Of a stretch of 64,000 nucleotides of DNA, positions 7,177 to 14,930 are shown piece after piece. Under the pieces are notes generated by a model. That model searched no databases. It had not been told where the DNA came from and saw only the letters and a list, made by a program, of their open reading frames with translations. A program made the position numbers and the translations under genes. Position 1 is the first letter of the stretch, and each line of letters starts with the position of its first letter. The DNA comes from Limosilactobacillus caviae (GTDB taxonomy: Bacteria; Bacillota; Bacilli; Lactobacillales; Lactobacillaceae), in NCBI RefSeq assembly GCF_014635905.1, contig NZ_BMDS01000001.1, positions 310,001 through 374,000 on the forward strand, given 5' to 3'.

Positions 7177-8394
7177 ATGGAAATGCCTATTGCAGAATCA
7201 CAGATTAATAAACGACGCCTGTCATTAAGCCTTTACATGAACTACCTGATTCATGGCTTTGGAATCATTATCTTAGCGCAAAATATGGTTGCTCTTGGTG
7301 GCACCTGGCAAGTACCGATTAAAACAGTATCCTTTGTTATTTCAGGGATTGGAATTGGCCGTTTAGTAGCCTACCTAATAACAGGAACACTAGCAGATAT
7401 GCTTAGTCGGAAATTATTTGTTTTTATCGGGATGGCTTGTTACCTAATTTTTGCGTTGGGAATGGTAACAACGCATAGTATTCCAGTTGCTTATGGTCTG
7501 GCAATTCTAGCAGGGATTGCTAATTCGGCTTTAGATGCAGGAACATACACGACGCTAGTAGAAATGAATGATGGTAAAGGCTACGATACGATTTTAATTA
7601 AAGGTTTTGTTTCTATTGGTGAATTTATCTTACCGTTAATCGTTGCAGCCTTATCCGCCAATAATCTATGGTTCGGTTGGTCTTTTATCGTAATGGCCGT
7701 GTTAACAATTGCAAATATGGTTAACATGAGTACGGTTAAGTTTCCTAAAATTCAACGGGTAACGCTCCGTCACCATCAGCAAACGATTAGCCAATCAAAA
7801 AAGTCACTCAGGAAAATATTTGCGACGATCCTTTTATTAGGATACGGCTACACCTCAATGGCCGTGATGATTTGGTTTACTCAATGGATTACTCTCTTTG
7901 CTCAAAAGTCACTGGGGTACGGTAACCTTACTGCCCATACCCTCCTATCGCTTTACAGTGTTGGGTCAATTATTGGGGTAATTACTCTATTCATCTTATT
8001 GAAGCGGAATATTAATGAAATGACTTTATTAATTAGTTTGAATTTAGTTGCAGTTATTGCGTTATTAATTATTTTAATCGAAGGAAATAATATTAACCTT
8101 GTTAGTATTGCAAGCCTAGTATTTGGGTTTAGCGCTGCCGGAGGAATTATGCAAACAGGGTTAACAGTTTTCATGAACCTCTACCCTCATCATCGGGGAA
8201 TGGTAACCGGGGCATTTTACTTCTTCGGTAGTATTGCATCGTTCACGGTTCCGCTAATTACAGGAGTTTTATCAACCCACAGTATTCAATTAGCATTTGC
8301 TGGGGACTTAGCAGTTGCCTTGAGCGGCACAGTTTTAATGGTTGTTTTAGCTTTATTAAATGTAAAGGAGAAGATTAACAATGGAACGAATTGA
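7177..8394 (+). CDS. MFS transporter, first gene of the aromatic operon
   Basis: A 405-residue major facilitator with about 12 membrane helices and an MFS loop motif (GTLADMLSRKLFVFIG) after the second helix. It starts at ATG 7177 behind AAAGGAGAAG, directly after the attenuator, and overlaps aroE by 14 nt. Because the operon enters the shikimate pathway at the aroD/aroE steps, import of quinate, shikimate or a related precursor is a reasonable hypothesis. An aromatic amino acid or drug substrate cannot be excluded. The family is secure; the substrate is inference from context. Confidence 0.88.
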   Translation: MEMPIAESQINKRRLSLSLYMNYLIHGFGIIILAQNMVALGGTWQVPIKTVSFVISGIGIGRLVAYLITGTLADMLSRKLFVFIGMACYLIFALGMVTTHSIPVAYGLAILAGIANSALDAGTYTTLVEMNDGKGYDTILIKGFVSIGEFILPLIVAALSANNLWFGWSFIVMAVLTIANMVNMSTVKFPKIQRVTLRHHQQTISQSKKSLRKIFATILLLGYGYTSMAVMIWFTQWITLFAQKSLGYGNLTAHTLLSLYSVGSIIGVITLFILLKRNINEMTLLISLNLVAVIALLIILIEGNNINLVSIASLVFGFSAAGGIMQTGLTVFMNLYPHHRGMVTGAFYFFGSIASFTVPLITGVLSTHSIQLAFAGDLAVALSGTVLMVVLALLNVKEKINNGTN

Positions 8395-9253
8395 TGGACA
8401 CACAATTTTAATTGGACTAATGGCAACACCAATCAGACACTCAATGTCACCAACAATGCACAACAATGCTTTTGCCAAACTTGGCTTAAATTACGCTTAT
8501 CTTGCTTTTGAAGTCGGTAATGATCAATTAGCAGATGCAGTTCAGGCTATTCGGACACTTGATATGCGTGGCTCAAATGTTTCAATGCCAAATAAGCAAA
8601 AGATTTTACCGTTGTTAGATAAACTATCACCAGCAGCTAAGATGGCAGGAGCAGTAAATACTGTTGTAAACGATAACGGGGTATTAACCGGCTACACTAC
8701 TGATGGAACCGGATTTATGAAATCATTAGCAGATGAAGGATTGGATATTCGGGGAAAGAAAATGGTATTAACTGGAGCTGGTGGCGCGGGAACGCCGATT
8801 GCTATCCAGGCAGCATTAGATGGAGTAAAAGAAATTGCAATATTTAACCGTCAAGATGCCCAGTGGAAGCAGGCAGAAAAGAATGTTGAGATGATTAATG
8901 CACAGACAAAATGTCAGGCTAGTCTGCACCACCTAGAAGACCGTGCTGATTTTAAACATGAGTTAGCAACTGCTGATATTTATTGTGATTCAACCGGGGT
9001 AGGGATGAAGCCGCTTGAAGACATGACCTTAGTTGAAGACCCAACATGGTTCCACAAAGATATGATTGTTTTTGATACTGTTTATGCACCACGAGAAACA
9101 AAGCTGATGAAAGTTGCTAAGGAAGCTGGTGTTAAACATGTTCTCAATGGCCTCGGGATGATGCTTGAGCAGGGCGCGGAAGCTTTCAAACTCTGGACGG
9201 GGAAAGAGATGCCTGTTGAATACATTCACCAGTTATTGTTTAACGAGGAGTGA
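8381..9253 (+). CDS. aroE: Shikimate (or quinate/shikimate) 5-dehydrogenase
   Basis: A 290-residue enzyme reducing 3-dehydroshikimate to shikimate. The substrate site SMSPTMHN and the catalytic lysine segment NVSMPNKQ (Lys72) are present, with the NAD(P)-binding loop GAGGAGTPIA and the NTVVNDNG..GYTTDG segment. Its ATG lies within the end of the permease gene and has GGAGAAG upstream, so translation is likely coupled. Length and motifs match AroE; some lactobacillar homologues may also oxidise quinate, which sequence alone does not settle. Confidence 0.94.
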   Translation: MERIDGHTILIGLMATPIRHSMSPTMHNNAFAKLGLNYAYLAFEVGNDQLADAVQAIRTLDMRGSNVSMPNKQKILPLLDKLSPAAKMAGAVNTVVNDNGVLTGYTTDGTGFMKSLADEGLDIRGKKMVLTGAGGAGTPIAIQAALDGVKEIAIFNRQDAQWKQAEKNVEMINAQTKCQASLHHLEDRADFKHELATADIYCDSTGVGMKPLEDMTLVEDPTWFHKDMIVFDTVYAPRETKLMKVAKEAGVKHVLNGLGMMLEQGAEAFKLWTGKEMPVEYIHQLLFNEE

Positions 9254-9259
9254 AGCTAG

Positions 9260-10015
9260 ATGCGAACGGTTAGAGTAAATGGACTTGAAATTGGGTCGGG
9301 CAAGCCTAAAATCGCAGTTCCTTTAGTAGAGACAACAACACCAGCATTAGTTGATGCAGCAAAACGGGCATGTCAAGAACCGATTGATATGGTCGAATGG
9401 CGGTTGGACTTTTTTGATAATATTCATAGCAATGCAGCAATTCTCGAAACAGCTCGTAAGTTACGCCAAGTCTTAGGTGGTCACCCATTGTTGGTTACCC
9501 TGCGCACAAAAGAAGAAGGCGGTAATTATCACTTTCAGCTTACTGAGTATTTGCGCATTTACCAGGAGTTAATTAAGAGTCATTTAGTTGATTTAATTGA
9601 TATCGAAGTTTTGCGCCCGACAACAGTAATATTGCCTTTGGTTCGGTTAGCGCATGAAGAACAAGTGAAAGTCATTATGAGTAACCATGATTTTTGCAGA
9701 ACACCGCCTGCAGCTGTTTTACAAGCGCGGATTGAACAAATGACGAATCTTGGTGCCGACATTGCAAAGTTTGCAGTTATGCCACGATCACGCGAAGATT
9801 TATTAACGATTTTGAGTACCAGTCTCCACCATGCGGATTTAGCAGATGGAATTCCTCTAGTGGCGATTGGAATGGGACAACAAGGAAAAATAATTCGGAT
9901 CGGTGGCGAAATTTTTGGCTCATGCATTAGCTTTGGTACAGTTGGCAAAGCATCTGCTCCCGGCCAATTGGCAGTGACCGAATTAAGTAAAATTTTTGAT
10001 GTACTACATGAATAG
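9260..10015 (+). CDS. aroD: Type I 3-dehydroquinate dehydratase
   Basis: A 251-residue type I dehydroquinase converting 3-dehydroquinate to 3-dehydroshikimate through a Schiff base. The EWRLDFF motif, the catalytic histidine in SNHDF and the Schiff-base lysine in IAKFAVMP are all present. Length is typical. It starts 6 nt after aroE and is followed within 12 nt by the chorismate mutase gene, so it belongs to the same polycistron. Confidence 0.95.
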   Translation: MRTVRVNGLEIGSGKPKIAVPLVETTTPALVDAAKRACQEPIDMVEWRLDFFDNIHSNAAILETARKLRQVLGGHPLLVTLRTKEEGGNYHFQLTEYLRIYQELIKSHLVDLIDIEVLRPTTVILPLVRLAHEEQVKVIMSNHDFCRTPPAAVLQARIEQMTNLGADIAKFAVMPRSREDLLTILSTSLHHADLADGIPLVAIGMGQQGKIIRIGGEIFGSCISFGTVGKASAPGQLAVTELSKIFDVLHE

Positions 10016-10026
10016 GGAGGGATAAT

Positions 10027-10299
10027 ATGGAAGATTTATCAACAAGTCGAAAGAAAATTAATGAACTTGACCAACAGCTGGTAAAGCTTCTTGAAGAGCG
10101 TTTTAATGTTGTAACAGAGGTAAACGATTATAAGCTCAAACATGACTTACCGGTTCTTGATGCCAAACGTGAGCAACAGGTGTTAACCAAAGTAGCAGGA
10201 TTAACTAATCGCTCTGACCTTCTACCATATCTCCAAGAAATTTATCAGGAAATCATGCATCGCTCACGAGAATACCAAAAAAGCCAACGAAAGGATTGA
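10027..10299 (+). CDS. Chorismate mutase, AroQ class, monofunctional
   Basis: A 90-residue all-helical AroQ-type mutase catalysing chorismate to prephenate. The family pattern is visible: R in TSRKKINELDQQLVKLLEER, then VNDYKLKH and LDAKREQQVL. It is not fused to another domain, unlike many Gram-positive AroA-linked or PheA-linked forms. A GGAGGG site precedes ATG 10027. Its position between aroD and aroC fits supply of prephenate to the tyrA product encoded downstream. Confidence 0.9.
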   Translation: MEDLSTSRKKINELDQQLVKLLEERFNVVTEVNDYKLKHDLPVLDAKREQQVLTKVAGLTNRSDLLPYLQEIYQEIMHRSREYQKSQRKD

Positions 10300-10304
10300 A
10301 TCAC

Positions 10305-11477
10305 ATGCATTACATTACAGCAGGAGAATCACACGGTCCGCAGTTAACGGGAATTATTGAGGGAATTCCGGCTGGTTTAACCATTGATGTTGAGAAAATT
10401 AATCAGGCGCTTGCAAGCAGACAGGGAGGTTACGGGCGCGGAAATCGGCAAAAGATTGAACATGATCAGGTCGAAATAGTTGGTGGTTTACGCCATGGGG
10501 TAACACTTGGCTCGCCGCTTGCATTAGTTGTAAAAAATCGCGACCATGCGCACTGGTCTGAGATTATGGACCCAACTACTCCGGCAACGCCAGCTAATAC
10601 TGTTCGGCGGGTTGAACATCCCCGTCCTGGTCATGCGGACCTAGTTGGTGGAATGAAGTATCGTCACCGCGATTTAAGAAATGTTCTGGAGCGTTCTTCT
10701 GCGCGGGAAACGGCAATCCGAGTTGCGATTGGGAATATTTGTGAACAGCTGTTGGCAGCACTTGGAATTCAGATGATCGGCTATGTTCAGCAAGTAGGAT
10801 CAGTGAAAGCAGATGATGGCATTTCTTCAGCGCTTAATGTTACGCAGATAAAAGAACAAGTGGAAGCCAATGATTTGCGAATCCTTGACCAAGATAAGGT
10901 CGTATTAATTCATGACTTGATTGACCGAACGAAACGTGCAGGTGATACCCTGGGCGGCGTTATCAGAGTAGTAGCTGAAAATGTTCCTGCTGGATTAGGC
11001 AGCTATGTTAGCTGGGACACTAAACTAGATGCTAAGTTAGCTGGTGCTGTTATGGGAGTGAATGCGATTAAAGGGGTTAGCTTTGGTGATGGTTTTAAGG
11101 ACGCTACCAATTTGGGTAGTCAGGTAATGGATGAAATAAGCTATGATCCAGCGAACGGCTTTTCTCGACTCACTAATCATCTCGGCGGCTTTGAAGGCGG
11201 GATGACTAATGGGATGCCAATCATTATTAACGCGGCAATGAAGCCAATCCCGACCCTTTACAAGCCATTGCAGACGGTAGATGTAAACACCAAGGAACCG
11301 TTAAAAGCAAACGTTGAACGCTCGGATACGACGGCGATTGTTCCAGCATCAATTGTTGTTGAAAATGTTGTGGCGATTGAATTGGCTAAAGCGGTGACGG
11401 ACGCATTTGAATCTTCAAATATTGAACGGCTCAAAGGTGAGATTGATCGTTACCGACAAGAGTTGGTGGAATATTAA
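10305..11477 (+). CDS. aroC: Chorismate synthase
   Basis: A 390-residue FMN-dependent enzyme making chorismate from EPSP. Signature segments are intact: MHYITAGESHGPQ at the N-terminus, RPGHADLVGGMKY and ERSSARETA. I chose ATG 10305, preceded by AAAGGA at 10290-10295, because homologues begin at this residue; an in-frame TTG at 10296 is possible. The stop overlaps the next start by 1 nt (TAATG), indicating translational coupling. Confidence 0.95.
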   Translation: MHYITAGESHGPQLTGIIEGIPAGLTIDVEKINQALASRQGGYGRGNRQKIEHDQVEIVGGLRHGVTLGSPLALVVKNRDHAHWSEIMDPTTPATPANTVRRVEHPRPGHADLVGGMKYRHRDLRNVLERSSARETAIRVAIGNICEQLLAALGIQMIGYVQQVGSVKADDGISSALNVTQIKEQVEANDLRILDQDKVVLIHDLIDRTKRAGDTLGGVIRVVAENVPAGLGSYVSWDTKLDAKLAGAVMGVNAIKGVSFGDGFKDATNLGSQVMDEISYDPANGFSRLTNHLGGFEGGMTNGMPIIINAAMKPIPTLYKPLQTVDVNTKEPLKANVERSDTTAIVPASIVVENVVAIELAKAVTDAFESSNIERLKGEIDRYRQELVEY

Positions 11478-12031
11478 TGATTATTCACACACTGGGGCCA
11501 GCAGCGACGGATAGTTATCAGGCGGCCGTGACTTATATTCGTAAACAGCATCTCGCCGCTAAGATCAAATTGCATCCTAGCTTTGAAGACATATATCAGC
11601 ACCTTGACCAGTTAACCGATAATTATTTGATTGTTCCCGCAGCGTTCCGAAATCAGCAGGGGGATAGCTGGGGTGATTTACATTACCGATATATTAAACA
11701 ACTGCAATTAGTTGATAGTTTAGTAACCGAGCTGGCCTCCCTGGTGTTATTACAACGTACAGATACTAGCTCATCAGTTGCTTATACTCATGCAGCCACG
11801 CTAGAGCTGTTACGGGAAAGCGTTAATGAAAAAGTAACAATCGTGACGGTTCCCAGTAAATATGAGGCTTATCAACGATTCATAAATGACGGCCGGTACG
11901 CTTTAACAAGTAAAAAATTTGCCCGCTTGACGCCTGAAATACAGATTAAAGAAGAATATACTGCCAAGATGCTTTGGGGTATTTATCGAATACGAGGAGG
12001 AATAAGAGATGAAAAGATTGCAGCCGGCTAA
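11477..12031 (+). CDS. Prephenate dehydratase-like protein (PheA/BacA-type fold)
   Basis: A 184-residue protein opening with HTLGPAATDSYQAA, which resembles the LGPxGTFS start of prephenate dehydratases. The dehydratase TRF motif is not apparent, and the protein is shorter than PheA with no C-terminal ACT domain. It is closer in size to BacA-type prephenate decarboxylases. Placed between aroC and aroA in an operon with chorismate mutase and tyrA, it plausibly acts on prephenate or senses it. Whether it makes phenylpyruvate is uncertain. It overlaps aroC by 1 nt and aroA by 23 nt. Confidence 0.6.
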   Translation: MIIHTLGPAATDSYQAAVTYIRKQHLAAKIKLHPSFEDIYQHLDQLTDNYLIVPAAFRNQQGDSWGDLHYRYIKQLQLVDSLVTELASLVLLQRTDTSSSVAYTHAATLELLRESVNEKVTIVTVPSKYEAYQRFINDGRYALTSKKFARLTPEIQIKEEYTAKMLWGIYRIRGGIRDEKIAAG

Positions 12032-13301
12032 AAATGGTTTACATGGTATTTTGATAGTCCCAGGAGATAAGAGTATCTCCCACCGCGCAATTATGTTGGG
12101 GGCAATCAGCCATGGCGATACGACGATTCATCACTTCCTAGATGGTGAAGATTGCCGCTCAACAATGCAGGCGTTCAGAGACCTTGGCATTAAAATCGAA
12201 CAAGCCGGAACCGATGTGTTGGTTCATGGGCAAGGATTTGAGGGATTAAAGCAATCCGTAAACCCATTAGATATGGGAAACTCTGGAACAACGACCCGGT
12301 TGATGATGGGTATTTTGGCAGGAACAGACTTCACAACTACTTTAACTGGCGATTCATCGCTTCAAAAACGACCGATGAAACGGGTTAGTCAACCTTTGAG
12401 TGTCTTTGGCGGGGAAGTTGAGCTGACGCAAAATGGAACGTTGCCAGCCAAAGTTATTGGTCATCCTTTACACCATGCTGAATACCAAATGACGGTTGCT
12501 AGTGCGCAAGTAAAAAGTGCTTTGATTTTTGCGGCTTTACAGGCAGATGGAGTATCAACGATTATTGAAAAACTGCCAACTCGTAATCATACCGAAATTA
12601 TGCTCCAACAATTCGGTGCCGAGATTATGACGAGGGATAATCGAATTATTTCAGTAGTACCGCATCCGCATTTAACGGGGCAAGTAGTCGAAGTGCCAGG
12701 GGATATTTCCTCAGCGGCCTTTTTCCTTGTTGCCGGTACGATTGTTCCTAATTCAGAGATAACTTTACAGCGTGTTAACTTAAACCCAACCCGAACTGGA
12801 ATCATTCGGGTCCTTCTAAAAATGGGTGCTGATTTATCAATTGAAGAATTACCAACGAAAGGCGAACCGTTGGGAAATATCACCGTTAAGACTAGTAAAC
12901 TCCGCCCTATTGACATTGGAGCAGAAATGATCCCAAGTTTAATTGATGAACTACCGCTCGTTGCTTTGTTAGCGGCTTGTGCAAATGGGCGCAGTGTGAT
13001 TACTGGTGCGGAAGAATTACGGGTAAAAGAAACGGATCGGATTAAGACCGTTGTTGAAGAATTACGAAAATTAGGGGTTCATGTAGAGGAATTACCAGAT
13101 GGCATGATTATTGATGGTCAGCCAGCGTGGCAGATTCGTAATCCGCAATTAACAAGTCACGGTGACCACCGCATTGGAATGATGGATGCAATCGCGGTCT
13201 TGAAAGCAAGTGATGAATTAACGATGACTAATGAAGAAGCAATTAATATTTCATATCCTGACTTCTTTACCGATTTAGGAACGCTGACAGGGAGGAATTA
13301 A
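12009..13301 (+). CDS. aroA: 5-enolpyruvylshikimate-3-phosphate synthase
   Basis: A 430-residue EPSP synthase joining PEP and shikimate-3-phosphate. Visible motifs are GDKSISHRA, GNSGTTTRLM, LRVKETDRIK and HGDHRIGMM, in the expected order across the two inside-out barrel domains. The ATG at 12009 is preceded by GAGGAATAAGAG and lies inside the end of the preceding gene, so translation is probably coupled. The downstream tyrA start is 2 nt past the stop. Confidence 0.96.
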   Translation: MKRLQPAKNGLHGILIVPGDKSISHRAIMLGAISHGDTTIHHFLDGEDCRSTMQAFRDLGIKIEQAGTDVLVHGQGFEGLKQSVNPLDMGNSGTTTRLMMGILAGTDFTTTLTGDSSLQKRPMKRVSQPLSVFGGEVELTQNGTLPAKVIGHPLHHAEYQMTVASAQVKSALIFAALQADGVSTIIEKLPTRNHTEIMLQQFGAEIMTRDNRIISVVPHPHLTGQVVEVPGDISSAAFFLVAGTIVPNSEITLQRVNLNPTRTGIIRVLLKMGADLSIEELPTKGEPLGNITVKTSKLRPIDIGAEMIPSLIDELPLVALLAACANGRSVITGAEELRVKETDRIKTVVEELRKLGVHVEELPDGMIIDGQPAWQIRNPQLTSHGDHRIGMMDAIAVLKASDELTMTNEEAINISYPDFFTDLGTLTGRN

Positions 13302-13303
13302 CG

Positions 13304-14380
13304 GTGGAAACAGTTTTTATTAAGGGGTTAGGATTAATTGGCAGCTCATTAGCCCGTGCAATCAAGCAGGACCACCCCCAAATACAGATTATTGCAAGTG
13401 ATGTCAATGAAGAAACGCTGCAATATGCAAAAGAAAATAACATTGCAGATCAGGTTGTCACTGATATGACCGGAGTTGAACAGGCTGATTACATTATTTT
13501 GGCAAGTCCGGTTTCACAAATCATCAAGGATATTGCCGCACTGGCTAATCTGAAATTAAAATCAGGGGTAATTATCACTGATGTCGGTAGTACCAAACAA
13601 ACGATTATGCAGGCGGCCAAGGTCTTAACGCAACAAAACTTAACTTTTATCGGCGGTCACCCAATGGCAGGATCGCACAAGTCTGGTGTTCGAGCAGGAC
13701 GCGCGGACTTAATTGAGAATGCCTACTACTTTTTATTGCCAGCATCAGAATCAGCTGATACTTCAAAATTAACCTGGTTACTGGCGGGAACAAATGCTAA
13801 ATGGCTTGAATTAACGCCATCTCAGCATGATAAAATTGTGGCCCAAATCAGCCATGTTCCACATATCATTGCTGCCGAATTGGTTAACCAGACCCAGCAA
13901 GCATTTAAAGATGAACCTGTTGGAATGCGAGTAGCCGCGGGAGGATTTAAATCAGTGACGAGAATTGCTGCCTCGGATCCAACGATGTGGAGTGCAATCC
14001 TGCTGAACAATAAGGAATTAATTTTGAAACAGTTAACCAGTTACATTACAGGGTTAGAAAACATTGGCGCTCTGATTGAAAAAGAGGACCGGTCAGCATT
14101 ATTTGATTTCTTCAAGCGGGCTAAGGTAAGCCGTGAGAGTCTGAATACACCAGTCCGTGCACCATTCTACGATTTGTTCCTCAACATTCCGGATAAAAGT
14201 GGTGAAATCGCAAAGGTAACAGGGATGCTAGCAAAACATCAGTTATCAATTATTAATATTCAAATCTTGGAAGTCCGCGAAGATATTAATGGAATCCTGC
14301 AATTAGTTTTCAATACGGAAGAAGCTCGTGACCAAGCTGCTCGTATTTTAGAAAAAGATTATGAAATAGTAACGAGGTGA
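13304..14380 (+). CDS. tyrA: Prephenate dehydrogenase with C-terminal ACT domain
   Basis: A 358-residue NAD-dependent enzyme turning prephenate into 4-hydroxyphenylpyruvate for tyrosine synthesis. The Rossmann motif GLGLIGSSLARA opens the protein and the active-site segment GGHPMAGSHKSG follows. A C-terminal regulatory ACT domain spans about residues 288-358 (LFLNIPDKSGEIAKVTGMLA), implying tyrosine feedback inhibition. Start is GTG 13304 with GGGAGG upstream. It is the only clearly amino-acid-specific branch enzyme in the operon. Confidence 0.94.
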   Translation: METVFIKGLGLIGSSLARAIKQDHPQIQIIASDVNEETLQYAKENNIADQVVTDMTGVEQADYIILASPVSQIIKDIAALANLKLKSGVIITDVGSTKQTIMQAAKVLTQQNLTFIGGHPMAGSHKSGVRAGRADLIENAYYFLLPASESADTSKLTWLLAGTNAKWLELTPSQHDKIVAQISHVPHIIAAELVNQTQQAFKDEPVGMRVAAGGFKSVTRIAASDPTMWSAILLNNKELILKQLTSYITGLENIGALIEKEDRSALFDFFKRAKVSRESLNTPVRAPFYDLFLNIPDKSGEIAKVTGMLAKHQLSIINIQILEVREDINGILQLVFNTEEARDQAARILEKDYEIVTR

Positions 14381-14382
14381 AG

Positions 14383-14886
14383 ATGGTGAAATTAATTTTG
14401 ATTGGTTTTATGGGGAGCGGAAAGACAACGGTAAGTCAGCTTCTTGGTCAGCAACTAAATGAACAGGTTCTTGACTTAGACCGCGAAATTGAACGGCAGA
14501 GTCACCAAACTATTCCCCAAATTTTTGCGCAGAGTGGTGAACAAGGTTTTCGGCAACTTGAACATGATGTATTAAAACAAAGCATGGACTTTGAAGGAAT
14601 CCTTGCAACTGGTGGAGGAACGCCATTGCGAGAAGATAACCTTCAATTACTTCGCCATGCGGGAGTTCCGGTTATCCTTCTTGCTGCAAGTCCAGAAGAG
14701 ACCCACCGCCGGCTTCAACAACAGAATAATCGGCCCCTAGGAAATAAATTAGACGTAGATGGTATTCGTCAATTGCAACATGAACGGCAACCATTTTACG
14801 ATCGTTGTGCTGACTTGCGAATAGTGACGGATCACTTAACCCCAACGGAAATTGCACAACAGATAGTTAAATATCTTCAAAAATAA
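14383..14886 (+). CDS. aroK: Shikimate kinase
   Basis: A 167-residue kinase phosphorylating shikimate with ATP. The P-loop GFMGSGKTT, the DLDREIE shikimate site and the GGGTPLR motif are present. I prefer ATG 14383 behind GAGG; GTG 14377 and GTG 14386 are in-frame alternatives. It overlaps no gene after it and a terminator follows immediately, so it is the last gene of the aromatic operon. Confidence 0.94.
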   Translation: MVKLILIGFMGSGKTTVSQLLGQQLNEQVLDLDREIERQSHQTIPQIFAQSGEQGFRQLEHDVLKQSMDFEGILATGGGTPLREDNLQLLRHAGVPVILLAASPEETHRRLQQQNNRPLGNKLDVDGIRQLQHERQPFYDRCADLRIVTDHLTPTEIAQQIVKYLQK

Positions 14887-14929
14887 AGCTGCTATCCCAA
14901 GGTGTTTGCCATGAGATAACAGCTTTTTA
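14885..14929. terminator. Terminator after the aromatic operon
   Basis: AAAGCTGcTATC at 14885 pairs with GATAaCAGCTTT before a T-run ending near 14928. It lies between convergent aroK and the LtaS-type gene and probably serves aroK. Confidence 0.75.
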
Positions 14930-14930
14930 T

